From CBDAQR01 sp965199055 (GTDB lineage Bacteria > Pseudomonadota > Gammaproteobacteria > Pseudomonadales > Halieaceae): DNA of 64,000 nucleotides. The notes beneath the pieces were generated by a model, which ran no database searches, was not told where the DNA came from, and saw only the letters and a list, made by a program, of their open reading frames with translations. The position numbers and the translations under genes were made by a program. Shown piece after piece: positions 9,701-18,542 of the stretch. Within the stretch, counting starts at the first letter, position 1, and each line of letters begins with the position of its first letter. The stretch lies in assembly GCA_965199055.1 (NCBI GenBank), contig CBDAQR010000003.1, positions 620,001 through 684,000 on the forward strand, in the 5' to 3' direction.

Positions 9701-10576
9701 GGAAAACTCGATGCTCTGTGTACTTTCACCCGACACCGGAATGCTGAGATTGTCCGCACCCAACTCTGCGGCGAGCCGCATTTCACCGTCGCGGATACTC
9801 ATCCACAACTCGGCATTCATCCCGCCAGCAACGCCCGCGATGCCTAGGGATTCGCTCCAGACCTGGTAATTCGCAACATCCCCAATCGATGTCACCAGAT
9901 GGAAGTCCCCAACAAACGAGGGTAAGTCCATCAAGTCCCCCGTGCCTTCTGCGATCACGCGGAACCACGATTCCCGCGCAGGCGACAACAGCGACAGATT
10001 AAAGCGCCGGAAATCATCCTCACGTGCCAATCGAACTTCCGCAAACAACTGGCGTTCACCTTCCGCGTCGTTTAGCGAAATCGTGACATCAGAGAACTCC
10101 ATCAGTTCGGCGTTAAACAAAAGGTCGTAGAGCGGGCTGCCAAAATTTCCGCCGGACTGCGCCGGCAGACCGGGCAGTGTCAGCCGGCCTTGTTCATCGA
10201 TATCGACATGCATCCGCATGCCCACCGAACTCAGCGCGTAGAACTGTAGACTGCGGGTTCGCAGGCTATCGAGAACATCGATCTCCGCATAGAGGGAGTC
10301 GATAACCATGCTATGTTCGGCGTAGCGATCCCCCAGCAGGCGCACGCCCTTAAACTCCACTCGGGGCGTGAAAGAGGACCACTCACCGCGCAGCTCATCT
10401 ACTTCCACGACAAAGCTCAGGCGGGCATTGAGTTCGCGTAGCAGGTCCTCGCGGTACTGTCCCAAATTGGACGTTACCAGTCGCCCCAGGCTCGCATAAC
10501 TCGCCAACACCACCAGCACCAACACAATGGCGGTCCAGAGAGCGGTGGTGAGCTTATTGAGCAGGTAGTCTTTCAA
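6728..10576 (-). CDS. yhdP: YhdP-family AsmA-like envelope protein
   Basis: YhdP is a very long AsmA-like protein that bridges the envelope and helps carry phospholipids to the outer membrane in E. coli. The 1282-residue product has one N-terminal membrane helix (about residues 12-30, ALWTAIVLVLVVLASYASL) followed by a periplasmic body rich in beta strands, as in the bridge-like lipid-transfer group. A late segment (LPIASNLPWVAALVSGLPAA) is the usual YhdP C-terminal region. The start codon is TTG at 10576. It is the last gene of mreBCD-maf-rng-yhdP; the tldD gene often found after it is absent here, and darP meets it tail to tail. Confidence 0.88.
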   Translation of the reverse strand: MKDYLLNKLTTALWTAIVLVLVVLASYASLGRLVTSNLGQYREDLLRELNARLSFVVEVDELRGEWSSFTPRVEFKGVRLLGDRYAEHSMVIDSLYAEIDVLDSLRTRSLQFYALSSVGMRMHVDIDEQGRLTLPGLPAQSGGNFGSPLYDLLFNAELMEFSDVTISLNDAEGERQLFAEVRLAREDDFRRFNLSLLSPARESWFRVIAEGTGDLMDLPSFVGDFHLVTSIGDVANYQVWSESLGIAGVAGGMNAELWMSIRDGEMRLAAELGADNLSIPVSGESTQSIEFSDLGGNVQAAYSDGRWRFDLEQLSFQRDQSALRVERLGGEYDGKQLRLLSKDLDLDDFVVYFTEDSQLPPAAYKLLTELAPRGTFERLQITLPDVSDLTAWQLDANFAGVSVESVSGAPGITNASGYLSMGPETGKVQIASSEFTMSFPAVFRAPLAYSSFSAELAWQLEEEEFRVWSGPFDAAADEGLVRGLFGLSVPLQKPNLGIDMDLMVGFSDTHPRFRAKYLPYTLSDNLLGWLGSSIGDGHIDEGAFIWRGHLRRELPERRTVQLFFDVEDATLNYHPEWPPAHELDGLVLIDGPDVDVRASDARIIDTRVRELDVQLRSDDRKQLQLSIEGVMEGGAEDGLTVVNTSPLRKIVGDTFMDWQLAGSLETRLKLQLNLSDNTVSPRVSVDTQWDRVTLDAAPLRLQVEDISGDLHFDMENGFSADALTGSLWGAAVTANVTQGRVGEQLADLDIAVSGEVSAASVREWLQLDLLRLAEGEASVDLNIMLPNGGGPYLQAQSDLQGVSLDLPAPWGKSSETAENFSVRMPLGGESRRLSLDLDQTVWLGVLLDENGYAGASLGFGEPLTQLEAGYFLLGGELEQLRWQVWSDFLDRYVLSEGQSPAAVLVGVRDLRVGQLEAFGQNFSNVQLNAWQETQRWDLEATTDWVKGRVSVPDDWSSLSVDLARLDLEGFSEELNINLEQLPSGSSDLPPIAISIAELSNGADVWGNVSFNLREEEGNYSFEDVRGNLRGLELGSEGEGMRVDWLAAGDTPQTHVQGEIYFEDFGLVLENYSYDKVIETRQGEVGFDVNWPGSPLDFQLATSSGTVAIDVGEGSFLKTSGATEGTLRVVSILNLADFVRRLSLDLSYMFKSGIPFDSIRGDLHLQDGTIEVPDMAVAGPSSSFQFAGRADVPEQRIDGELVATLPIASNLPWVAALVSGLPAAVAVYVISKLFTKQMDRFSSASYEVAGPWDDPEVKFQRIFDNTTEANNVASTEATDPADS

Positions 10577-10620
10577 TCCAGATCCGTGTTCCCCGGCTCC
10601 AGCCGGGACTTCTGTGCCCG

Positions 10621-12081
10621 TCAGAGCAGTATTATGTCGAACTGTTCCCGGCTGTACATGGGTTCTACACGAAACTGAATGGCTTTCCCGGTGAATTCCT
10701 CCAGCTCCGCGACATCCGTCGACTCCTCATCCAGCAGGCAATCCACGACCTCTTGTGACGCCCGCACCGTAAGGTTATCAGCTTCGAAGGCCTTCGCGTC
10801 ACGCAGAATTCCCCGGAATATTTCATAGCATACGGTGCGCGCCGATTTGACGGCACCCTTGCCGCCGCAGCTGTCGCAGCTCTCAAACAGAATGTGCTCA
10901 AGGCTTTCGCGCGTCCGTTTGCGTGTCATTGCCACCAAGCCCAGATTAGAAAACTCGGAGACGGTAGTCTTCGCGGAATCGCGAGCAAGGCCCTTCTCGA
11001 GTGCACGCAATACCTGACGGCGGTGTTCCGCATCTTGCATATCAATAAAGTCGATCATCACGATGCCACCAATATTACGCACCCGCAGCTGGCGCGTGAG
11101 GGCTGACGCCGCTTCTAGATTGGTCTTATAGACCGTCTCCTCCTGGCTGCTGCGACCCACGAAGCCACCCGTATTGACATCGACCGTAGTCATCGCTTCG
11201 GTCTGCTCAATCACCAGATGGCCTCCCGACTTGAGCCGAACGGTGCTCTGCAGGGCACGGTCGATTTCCTCCTCGACACCAAACAGGTCGAACAACGGGC
11301 GCTCACCCTGATAGTGCTCGAGTATGCCCTCCAACTCAGGCACGAAATCTTTGCAAAAACTGACGAGGTGCTGGAAGGCGCCCTCGTCATCGACGCGAAC
11401 CCGTTCGAGACCCGGTCGCGCCAGGTCGCGAACAGCCCGGTGATAGAGCTGCCAGTCAAAGTAGATACAGCCGGGCTCGCTCTGCTTGGCGCGGCGCTGA
11501 TTGACACTTTTCCAGAGCCGCGCCAAAAACTTTAGATCGGACTCCAAGCCAATACTGCCGACCCCTTCCGCAGCCGTGCGCACTATGAAACCCGCACCTT
11601 CAAACTCCCACTCAGCGGCGAGCGTTTGTACCAGCGTTTTTAAGCGGGATCGCTCGTCGGCATCGGTGATTTGCTGAGAGATACCGATATGACCGCTGCC
11701 TGGGAGAAAAACCAGGTAGCGAGTCGACATCGACAGCTCTGTGGTCAAGCGAGCGCCCTTGCTGCCCAGCGGTTCCTTGGCCACTTGTACTGTCAACAAC
11801 TGCCCCTGGCGCAGTTGCCTTTGGATGTCCTCATCAATCCCGTCCTGTGCAGCGGCGTCGACAATATCAGAGCTATGGATGAACGCCGTTCGTTCCTCGC
11901 CAATGTCGACAAATGCCGCCTGCATACCGGGTAACACGCGCGCGACTTTCCCGACATAGATATTGCCGGCAATGCCGCGACTGGCAGCACGCTCAATATG
12001 CAGCTCCTGCAAGACGCCTTGCTCCACCACCGCTACCCGCGTCACTACAGGTGTCACGTTCACCAAAATTTCTTCACTCAT
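10621..12081 (-). CDS. rng: Ribonuclease G
   Basis: RNase G is the endoribonuclease that trims the 5' end of 16S rRNA and degrades some mRNAs. The frame is open from 12222, but the ATG at 12081 gives the family start MSEEILVNVTPVVTRVAVVE. There is an S1 RNA-binding domain (GNIYVGKVARVLPGMQAAFV, about residues 38-57), the catalytic region (MTTVDVNTGGFVG, MIDFIDM) and the zinc-link cysteines CDSCGGKG. The protein has 486 residues and lacks the long C-terminal tail of RNase E. Its start overlaps the maf end by 8 bases. Confidence 0.94.
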   Translation of the reverse strand: MSEEILVNVTPVVTRVAVVEQGVLQELHIERAASRGIAGNIYVGKVARVLPGMQAAFVDIGEERTAFIHSSDIVDAAAQDGIDEDIQRQLRQGQLLTVQVAKEPLGSKGARLTTELSMSTRYLVFLPGSGHIGISQQITDADERSRLKTLVQTLAAEWEFEGAGFIVRTAAEGVGSIGLESDLKFLARLWKSVNQRRAKQSEPGCIYFDWQLYHRAVRDLARPGLERVRVDDEGAFQHLVSFCKDFVPELEGILEHYQGERPLFDLFGVEEEIDRALQSTVRLKSGGHLVIEQTEAMTTVDVNTGGFVGRSSQEETVYKTNLEAASALTRQLRVRNIGGIVMIDFIDMQDAEHRRQVLRALEKGLARDSAKTTVSEFSNLGLVAMTRKRTRESLEHILFESCDSCGGKGAVKSARTVCYEIFRGILRDAKAFEADNLTVRASQEVVDCLLDEESTDVAELEEFTGKAIQFRVEPMYSREQFDIILL

Positions 12082-12664
12082 CTGCTGAGTCCAGGGTCGT
12101 TTTGACACCGACGCGCCGCAGCAGTTCATGGGTTTGCGCCAGGGGTAGACCCACCACGCCGCTGTAGCTTCCTGTAATTGACTCGACAAATGCTCCCGCC
12201 AAGCCCTGAATGCCATATGCACCCGCCTTGTCCCAGGGCTCGTCCGTGGCCAGGTAACTGTCGCAGCATGCCTTGCTCAAATTAACGAACTTGACCCGTG
12301 TATCAGTCATGACCTCTTCGATCTGGTCCAGTCGGCGTACGCAAACCGCCGTCAGGACCCTGTGTTCACGGCCACTAAGGCGCGCCAGCATGGCAAGTGC
12401 ATCGAAATGGTCCTGGGGCTTGCCCAAAACCAGATCATCCAGAACGACGCAGGTATCCGCCGCCAATACCGCGCTGTCTTCATTGAGCTCGCGCTGCGCA
12501 GTCGCCGATTTTTCCCGCGCCAGGCGAATGACATAATCCTCTGCAGATTCGTTGTCGAGCAGTGTCTCGTCTATATCGGTGGCTATCTGAATGAACTCGA
12601 CACCTAGCTGCTGCAGTAAACTGGCGCGGCGTGGTGAAGCAGAAGCAAGAACCAGAGCGACCAC
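12074..12664 (-). CDS. maf: Maf-family nucleotide pyrophosphatase (YhdE type)
   Basis: Maf/YhdE proteins hydrolyse dTTP, UTP and modified nucleotides and influence septum formation. Visible motifs are LASASPRRASLL near the start, AADTCVVLDDLVLGKP with the catalytic aspartate, and DKAGAYGIQG. The frame runs further upstream through mreD. I chose the GTG at 12664, which gives 196 residues, the family length. A TTG at 12676, overlapping the mreD stop, is a second possibility. The position between mreD and rng is the conserved one. Confidence 0.9.
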   Translation of the reverse strand: MVALVLASASPRRASLLQQLGVEFIQIATDIDETLLDNESAEDYVIRLAREKSATAQRELNEDSAVLAADTCVVLDDLVLGKPQDHFDALAMLARLSGREHRVLTAVCVRRLDQIEEVMTDTRVKFVNLSKACCDSYLATDEPWDKAGAYGIQGLAGAFVESITGSYSGVVGLPLAQTHELLRRVGVKTTLDSADE

Positions 12665-12672
12665 GGAATCAC

Positions 12673-13161
12673 TCAACCAACCCGATAACTGCGGCGCATA
12701 TGCCGCAGCAAGGTCATCACGGCGGGCCACAAGAGGGCGCTGATGAGTACGGGCACGAGAAACACAGCGCTGCCGCTGGTCAGTCCAGCGAGGCCCTGCA
12801 GCCATAGGGCGACGAGCTGATTGACACCCACCATGACAAAAACAACCGCCGCCTGCTGCCACAAATTAAACTGCCGCAAGCGCTGGTATAACACCAGTGC
12901 CAGATACGCCACCACCGATAGCGAAAGCGCGTGCTGGCCCAGCATCGAGCCCTCTACAGCATCGAGCAACAGACCTACGAGGAAACTCAAAACGATGCCG
13001 ATGCTCTGGGGCAATGCGATAACCCAGTAGATCAGAACCAGACAAACCCAATCGGGGCGCGCCCACATCAAACCGGCGGGGATCGGCCACACTGTCAACA
13101 AAAAGGCGACAGCGAAGCTCATCGCGATGACCCAACTGCCTTGCATTCGCTGCTGCACCAC
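12673..13161 (-). CDS. mreD: Rod-shape determining protein MreD
   Basis: MreD is the small integral-membrane partner of MreC and MreB in the elongasome. The 162-residue product is almost all hydrophobic, with about five membrane helices (for example VIAMSFAVAFLLTVWPIP and VCLVLIYWVIALP) and the segment LSFLVGLLLDAVEGSMLGQH, which carries the family's acidic membrane-edge residues. It begins 3 bases after the mreC stop. Confidence 0.9.
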   Translation of the reverse strand: MVQQRMQGSWVIAMSFAVAFLLTVWPIPAGLMWARPDWVCLVLIYWVIALPQSIGIVLSFLVGLLLDAVEGSMLGQHALSLSVVAYLALVLYQRLRQFNLWQQAAVVFVMVGVNQLVALWLQGLAGLTSGSAVFLVPVLISALLWPAVMTLLRHMRRSYRVG

Positions 13162-13164
13162 CGA

Positions 13165-13995
13165 CTATTCCGCCGCGGGCTCGGTGAACACAAGCAACAC
13201 GTGACGCGACCGGTTAAGCGCCGCGCTGGGTCTAGCGAGCACTCGAGCAAAGGTCTGACCGGGATCACGCACGACATCGGTGACCTCCGCCACGGGGTAA
13301 CCAACTGGAAAGCGCCCCCCCAGTCCGGAGCTAACCAACAGATCGCCGACCTCGATATCTTCGGTAGCGGCCACATGCCGCAGCTCCAATCTGTCCAGGC
13401 GCCCAACACCTTCAACGATTGCTCGCACGCCATTGCGATTGACCTGGACCGGAATCGCATGGGTGCTATCGGTAATCAGCAACACTCTCGCGCTACTGCC
13501 CGTCACTTCGACCACCTGGCCCATCAAGCCCTGAGAGTCGATTAGCGGCTGACCCGCGAATACACCATCACTGCTACCTTTGTTCAACACCACCAGTTGG
13601 CGCGACGGATCAGGAGAAATACCGACCAACTCCGCCACCAACACATCGTCCTGCAACAGCGCCGATGAATTTAGCAGTGCGCGCAGCCTCACATTCTCGG
13701 CGCGCAATGCGGCCATCTGCAGCACTTGCGCCTCAAGCAGTATCGACTCTCCGCGCAGGCGATCATTCTCCTCGATCAAGGTTGATCGACTGACCAGACT
13801 TTCCGTTCCCCAATTGCTGACTCGAGCGGGGATATCCGCAATCCAATAGAACGGGTAAACCACCGCGGCAAGCGCGGCCCGCGTCGCTGCCATCTGGTTG
13901 AGTCGAATATCGGCAGAAATTAAAAGAAACGCGATAAGCGCCGCCAACAACAGTCGCGTCGCAGCGGAGGGCTCTTTAATAAATAAAGGTTTGAT
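13165..13995 (-). CDS. mreC: Rod-shape determining protein MreC, apparent ATC start
   Basis: MreC is the periplasmic scaffold of the elongasome and activates the PBP2-RodA peptidoglycan synthase. The product has an N-terminal membrane helix (about LLLAALIAFLLISAD), a coiled coil (LIEENDRLRGESILLEAQVL) and the two-barrel MreC domain (VLNKGSSDGVFAGQPLID, SGLGGRFPVGYPV). No ATG, GTG or TTG precedes the membrane helix in this frame until a stop at 14010-14008. The family start MKP-F-x-PS is matched by IKPLFIKEPSAATRL, whose first codon is ATC at 13995-13993, five bases after a GAGGAG ribosome site. I therefore give this start (276 residues). The nearest ordinary start, TTG at 13950, would cut into the helix and has no ribosome site. 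Confidence 0.88.
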   Translation of the reverse strand: MKPLFIKEPSAATRLLLAALIAFLLISADIRLNQMAATRAALAAVVYPFYWIADIPARVSNWGTESLVSRSTLIEENDRLRGESILLEAQVLQMAALRAENVRLRALLNSSALLQDDVLVAELVGISPDPSRQLVVLNKGSSDGVFAGQPLIDSQGLMGQVVEVTGSSARVLLITDSTHAIPVQVNRNGVRAIVEGVGRLDRLELRHVAATEDIEVGDLLVSSGLGGRFPVGYPVAEVTDVVRDPGQTFARVLARPSAALNRSRHVLLVFTEPAAE

Positions 13996-14037
13996 GGTTG
14001 CTCCTCGCGTTCAAGCCAGCGCTGGCGGAGCCAAAGA

Positions 14038-15075
14038 TTATTCCGTCGACAACAGGTCGATTGTGTGCCGGTCCATCAGCTCCATTGCCAATCCACCCCC
14101 ACGGGCCACACAGGTCAGCGGGTCTTCGGCAACAATCACTGGCAGGCCCGTCTCGTCTGCTATCAGGCGATCCAGGTCACGCAACAAGGCCCCGCCACCC
14201 GTCAGAACAATACCACTCTCGGCGATATCAGCCGCAAGTTCAGGCGGAGACTGCTCCAACGCAGATTTAACCGATTGAACAATCTGCGCGAGCGGTTCCT
14301 GCAGCGCTTCGAGAATCTCATCACTATTCAGGGTAAAGCTACGCGGCACCCCTTCCGCCAGATTGCGACCGCGAACGTCGATTTCTCGCAACTCACTGCC
14401 GGCGAAGGCGCAGCCCACTTCCTGCTTAATACGTTCGGCAGTGGAATCACCAATGAGACTGCCGTAACGGCGCCGCACGTGTGAGACAATAGCTTCGTCG
14501 AAACGGTCACCACCGACCCTCGCGGAGTCGCTATAGACCACGCCGTTCAGGGAGATAATGGCAATTTCCGTGGTGCCGCCGCCGACATCCACAACCATAG
14601 AACCGTTGGCATCGGCCACCTGCAGGCCCGCACCGATCGCCGCGGCCATGGGCTCCTCAATGAGGCGCACCTCCCGGGCTCCCGCGCTCAATGCCGACTC
14701 TCGAATGGCGCGTCGCTCGACCTGCGTCGACTGACAGGGTACGCAAATCAAGACGCGGGGACTGGGGCGAATGAACTTGGACTCATGCACTTTGGCGATA
14801 AAATGTTGCAGCATTTTCTCAGTGACCTGGAAATCGGCAATCACACCATCTTTCAGTGGCCGTATCGCCGTGATGTTACCGGGTGTTCTGCCCAGCATAC
14901 GCTTGGCGTCAGACCCTACAGCTTCAATCGTTTTCTGCCCGTTGTGGACCCGAATGGCGACAACGGAGGGCTCGTCGAGGACTATGCCCTGGTCGCGGAC
15001 GTAGATAAGGGTGTTAGCAGTACCCAGATCAATAGACAGATCGTTGGAAAACAATCCGCGCAGGTTTTTTAGCAT
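14038..15075 (-). CDS. mreB: Rod-shape determining actin homologue MreB
   Basis: MreB forms membrane-bound actin-like filaments that position cell-wall synthesis. The 345-residue protein has the phosphate-1 motif (SIDLGTANTLIYV), the phosphate-2 motif (MVVDVGGGTTEIAIISLNG), the adenosine motif (GIVLTGGGALLRDLDRL) and the family segment RAIRESALSAGAREVRLIEE. It is the first gene of the minus-strand operon mreBCD-maf-rng-yhdP and is divergent from gatC. Confidence 0.96.
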   Translation of the reverse strand: MLKNLRGLFSNDLSIDLGTANTLIYVRDQGIVLDEPSVVAIRVHNGQKTIEAVGSDAKRMLGRTPGNITAIRPLKDGVIADFQVTEKMLQHFIAKVHESKFIRPSPRVLICVPCQSTQVERRAIRESALSAGAREVRLIEEPMAAAIGAGLQVADANGSMVVDVGGGTTEIAIISLNGVVYSDSARVGGDRFDEAIVSHVRRRYGSLIGDSTAERIKQEVGCAFAGSELREIDVRGRNLAEGVPRSFTLNSDEILEALQEPLAQIVQSVKSALEQSPPELAADIAESGIVLTGGGALLRDLDRLIADETGLPVIVAEDPLTCVARGGGLAMELMDRHTIDLLSTE

Positions 15076-15327
15076 CTATCGTATGTACCTTGTAAGACAA
15101 ACCCAGTGAGGGGGGCTGCCGGAACTCAAAAAATACGCTGCTTCAAATACTTATAGTGCGTGCGTTCAAGGCCGAAACTCTACCAACCGAGGGGATTTTG
15201 GGCAAGGCGCAAATGTGATAAGTTTGCGTCCCCTGCCCGCCCACAGCCCGCGAAAACCGAGCCTTGAGGCCGGGTTTAGCCCCCTCATGCAAATTGCGTG
15301 ACAAGGGTCACAAACACGAGTGAGTTC
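15076..15327. other. Divergent intergenic region between mreB and gatC
   Basis: These 252 bases separate two divergent operons and should carry both promoters. I see no confident -35/-10 pair with proper spacing on either strand, no gene-like frame and no strong terminator hairpin. Confidence 0.4.
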
Positions 15328-15615
15328 ATGTCTGTAGAAAAAGCCGAAATCGAAAAAGTCGCGGCGCTGGCGCGAGTACGCATTGCCGACGCAGAAATTG
15401 ACGAGGTCACAGGACGCATTTCCAGCATTCTGGACATGGTCGACCAAATGCAAGCCGTCGACACCAGTGCCGTCGAGCCCATGTCAAATCCGCTGGACGC
15501 CGTTCAGCGCCTACGCGCGGATGAGGTGACTGAGGACGACCGCCATCAGGCGTTTCAGGCCATCGCCCCGGCTGTCGAGGAGGCCTTGTATCTGGTACCG
15601 AAGGTGATTGAGTGA
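15328..15615 (+). CDS. gatC: Asp/Glu-tRNA amidotransferase subunit C
   Basis: GatC is the small clamp subunit of GatCAB, which converts Asp-tRNAAsn and Glu-tRNAGln into the amide forms. The frame is open from 15298, but the ATG at 15328 gives the 95-residue family length. Typical stretches are EIEKVAALARVRIADAEI and NPLDAVQRLRADEVTEDD. Its TGA shares one base with the gatA ATG. Confidence 0.93.
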   Translation: MSVEKAEIEKVAALARVRIADAEIDEVTGRISSILDMVDQMQAVDTSAVEPMSNPLDAVQRLRADEVTEDDRHQAFQAIAPAVEEALYLVPKVIE

Positions 15616-17081
15616 TGGACACGCCTACCCTGAAACAATTAGCCGATGGGCTGGCTGCCGGAGATTTCTCAAGTGAGGAGATCACCAGTGAGTATTTGCA
15701 GCGCATCGAACGAAACGACGCCACGCTCAATAGCGTCATCACCACCACCGCTGATCAGGCACTGGCGCAGGCACGCTCGGCAGATGAGCGCCGCGCCGCG
15801 GGCCAGGTAGAACCACTCAACGGATTGCCGCTGCTGCATAAAGATATATTTTGCACCCGCGGCGTCCGCACCAGTTGCGGATCGCGCATGCTGGACAATT
15901 TCGTCCCGCCCTATGACGCCACTGTAATCCGTAAACTGGACGAAGCCGGCGCGGTGTCCCTGGGCAAATCCAACATGGACGAATTCGCCATGGGTTCATC
16001 CAACGAATCCAGCTACTACGGCCCGACCCGCAACCCCTGGGACACGGAGCGCGTGCCAGGCGGCTCATCCGGCGGCAGTGCTGCAGCGGTCGCGGCCGGT
16101 TTTGCGCCGGCCGCTACGGGCACAGATACCGGCGGCTCTATCCGCCAGCCCGCCGCACTCTGCGGCCTGACGGGCCTGAAACCTACCTATGGTCGTGTAT
16201 CCCGACTCGGCATGATCGCCTTCGCATCCAGTCTCGACCAGGGCGGCCCCATCGCTCGCACCGCCGAAGATTGCGCCATGTTGCTACAGGCCATGGCGGG
16301 CTTTGACCCCGCCGACTCTACCTCCAGCGATGTGGAAGTTCCCGACTATCAGGCCGCACTATCGGGTGGCATTAGTGGACTCAAAATCGGTGTGCCGAAA
16401 GAATACTTTGGTGATGGACTGGACGCCGGCATAGAGTCCGGCATTCGCGCAGCGCTCAGCGAACTGGAGTCGCAGGGTGCGACACTGGTGGAGATCTCTC
16501 TGCCTCACACGCATCTTGCCGTACCTAGCTATTACGTAATCGCTCCTGCTGAGGCGTCCACCAACCTGTCCCGCTATGACGGGGTTCGTTATGGGCATCG
16601 CTGCGAAGACCCGGAAGATTTATTCGACCTCTACACCCGCACCCGAGAAGAAGGATTCGGCGCCGAGGTGAAGCGCCGTATCCTGGTGGGCACTTATGCT
16701 CTGTCAGCAGGCTACTACGACGCCTATTACCGCAAGGCCCAGCAAGTACGCAGATTGATACAGCAAGATTTCATGAGCGCATTTGAATCAGTCGACCTCA
16801 TCGCGGGGCCAACCACACCGCATCCCGCCTGGAAGATTGGCGAGAAAGCTGACGACCCAGTCGCCATGTATCTGGAAGACATCTACACCCTGTCCGTTAA
16901 CCTGGCAGGCTTGCCCGCCCTATCGATTCCGGCTGGCAACAGCGAAGGGCTCCCCGTCGGCCTGCAGCTAATCGGCGGCCACTTCCGCGAAGAACTTCTC
17001 TTGCAGGCAGCACACCAGTTTCAGCTGGCGACTGACTGGCACACACTGAGGGCACCAACAATGGCGGAGGCGGCGGCGTGA
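15615..17081 (+). CDS. gatA: Asp/Glu-tRNA amidotransferase subunit A (glutaminase)
   Basis: GatA hydrolyses glutamine and channels ammonia to GatB. It is an amidase-signature enzyme with the Ser-cisSer-Lys triad visible: Lys76 in LPLLHKDIF, Ser151 in the GGSSGGSAAAVAAG loop and Ser175 in TDTGGSIRQPA. The protein has 488 residues. I chose the ATG at 15615, which overlaps the gatC stop; a GTG sits one codon earlier. Its TGA overlaps the gatB GTG by 4 bases. Confidence 0.96.
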   Translation: MDTPTLKQLADGLAAGDFSSEEITSEYLQRIERNDATLNSVITTTADQALAQARSADERRAAGQVEPLNGLPLLHKDIFCTRGVRTSCGSRMLDNFVPPYDATVIRKLDEAGAVSLGKSNMDEFAMGSSNESSYYGPTRNPWDTERVPGGSSGGSAAAVAAGFAPAATGTDTGGSIRQPAALCGLTGLKPTYGRVSRLGMIAFASSLDQGGPIARTAEDCAMLLQAMAGFDPADSTSSDVEVPDYQAALSGGISGLKIGVPKEYFGDGLDAGIESGIRAALSELESQGATLVEISLPHTHLAVPSYYVIAPAEASTNLSRYDGVRYGHRCEDPEDLFDLYTRTREEGFGAEVKRRILVGTYALSAGYYDAYYRKAQQVRRLIQQDFMSAFESVDLIAGPTTPHPAWKIGEKADDPVAMYLEDIYTLSVNLAGLPALSIPAGNSEGLPVGLQLIGGHFREELLLQAAHQFQLATDWHTLRAPTMAEAAA

Positions 17082-18529
17082 ACTGGGAAATCGTGATTGG
17101 GCTGGAAATTCACGTCCAATTAGCCACAGACTCAAAAATCTTCTCCGGTGCGGCCACGAATTTCGGTGCAGCTCCCAACAGTCAGGCCTGCGCCGTCGAT
17201 CTGGCGATGCCCGGCATGCTGCCCGTGCTGAATGAGAAAGCCGTCCGCTTCGCGGTGATGTTTGGCCTCGGCATCGATGCGGAGATCGGCTATCGCTCCG
17301 TATTCGATCGCAAGAACTACTTTTATCCGGACCTGCCCAAAGGCTATCAGGTATCACAGTTTGACTACCCGATTGTCGGTAAGGGTGAAGTCGAGATTCA
17401 TCTCGCTGACGGCAGCAGCAAGCGTATCGGTGTCACCCGCGCGCACCTGGAAGAAGATGCCGGCAAGTCTCTGCACGAAGACTTTCACGGCATGTCCGGC
17501 ATTGACCTAAACCGCGCGGGAACACCCCTGCTGGAGATCGTCTCTGAGCCAGATATTCGCAATGCGGAGGAGGCCGTTGCCTACCTCAAGACGATTCACT
17601 CCCTGGTGACCTACCTGGGAATCTCCGACGGCAATATGGCAGAGGGCTCCATGCGCTGTGACGTCAACATCTCCCTGCGCCCCCATGGCGAAGAAGAATT
17701 CGGCACGCGCACCGAGATCAAAAACGTCAACTCATTCCGTTTCGTGGAAAAAGCGATCAAGGTCGAAGTGGAAAGGCAAATGGATATTCTCGAAGACGGC
17801 GGCCGCATTACCCAGGAAACACGCTTGTATGATGCGGACCGCAACGAGACCCGCTCCATGCGCAGCAAGGAAGTCGCGAACGACTACCGCTATTTCCCGG
17901 AACCCGATCTACTGCCGGTAGTCATCGACGAGACCTATGTCTCGGCGCTGCGTGAACAGCTGCCGGAGTTACCGCGACAAAAACAGCAACGCTTCGAAGC
18001 AGAGCACGCACTGAGCCCCTATGACGCGGGTGTGTTATCGGCTTCGCGGCCCCTCGCCGACTATTTCGAAGAGGTAGCCGCAGGTAGCGGCGATGCCAAG
18101 CTCGCCGCAAACTGGGTCAGCGTGGAGGTTCTGGGTCAACTCAACCGCAGCGACCTGGACATAGACCAGTGTCCAGTACCGGCAGCAGAGCTGGGCGTTT
18201 TGATTCAGCGCATCAAGGACGGCACTATTTCGGGCAAGATCGCCAAGCAGGTCTTCGAAACCCTGTGGAACGAGGGCGGCGGCGTCGATAGCATTATCGA
18301 GGCACAGGGATTGAAGCAGGTCAGTGACAGCGGTGCACTGGAAACCATGGTCGACGAGGTCATTTCAGCAAACCCCGACCAGGTCTCCCAGTATCTCGCT
18401 GCCGACGATGGCAAGCGCAAGAAACTGCTGGGATTTTTTGTCGGCCAGATCATGAAGGCTTCTAAAGGTCAGGCCAACCCCCAAATGATTAACGAATTAC
18501 TGCGGCAGAAACTCGACGCCGCACAATAG
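17078..18529 (+). CDS. gatB: Asp/Glu-tRNA amidotransferase subunit B
   Basis: GatB carries the kinase and transamidase site that phosphorylates and amidates the misacylated tRNA. The 483-residue protein starts at a GTG overlapping the gatA stop. It has GLEIHVQLATDSKIFSGA at the start, DLPKGYQVSQFDYP, LEEDAGKSLH, DLNRAGTPLLEIVSEPD, RCDVNISLRP, and the YqeY-like C-terminal tail that binds tRNA. Confidence 0.96.
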   Translation: MNWEIVIGLEIHVQLATDSKIFSGAATNFGAAPNSQACAVDLAMPGMLPVLNEKAVRFAVMFGLGIDAEIGYRSVFDRKNYFYPDLPKGYQVSQFDYPIVGKGEVEIHLADGSSKRIGVTRAHLEEDAGKSLHEDFHGMSGIDLNRAGTPLLEIVSEPDIRNAEEAVAYLKTIHSLVTYLGISDGNMAEGSMRCDVNISLRPHGEEEFGTRTEIKNVNSFRFVEKAIKVEVERQMDILEDGGRITQETRLYDADRNETRSMRSKEVANDYRYFPEPDLLPVVIDETYVSALREQLPELPRQKQQRFEAEHALSPYDAGVLSASRPLADYFEEVAAGSGDAKLAANWVSVEVLGQLNRSDLDIDQCPVPAAELGVLIQRIKDGTISGKIAKQVFETLWNEGGGVDSIIEAQGLKQVSDSGALETMVDEVISANPDQVSQYLAADDGKRKKLLGFFVGQIMKASKGQANPQMINELLRQKLDAAQ

Positions 18530-18542
18530 CAGGAAAGACATC

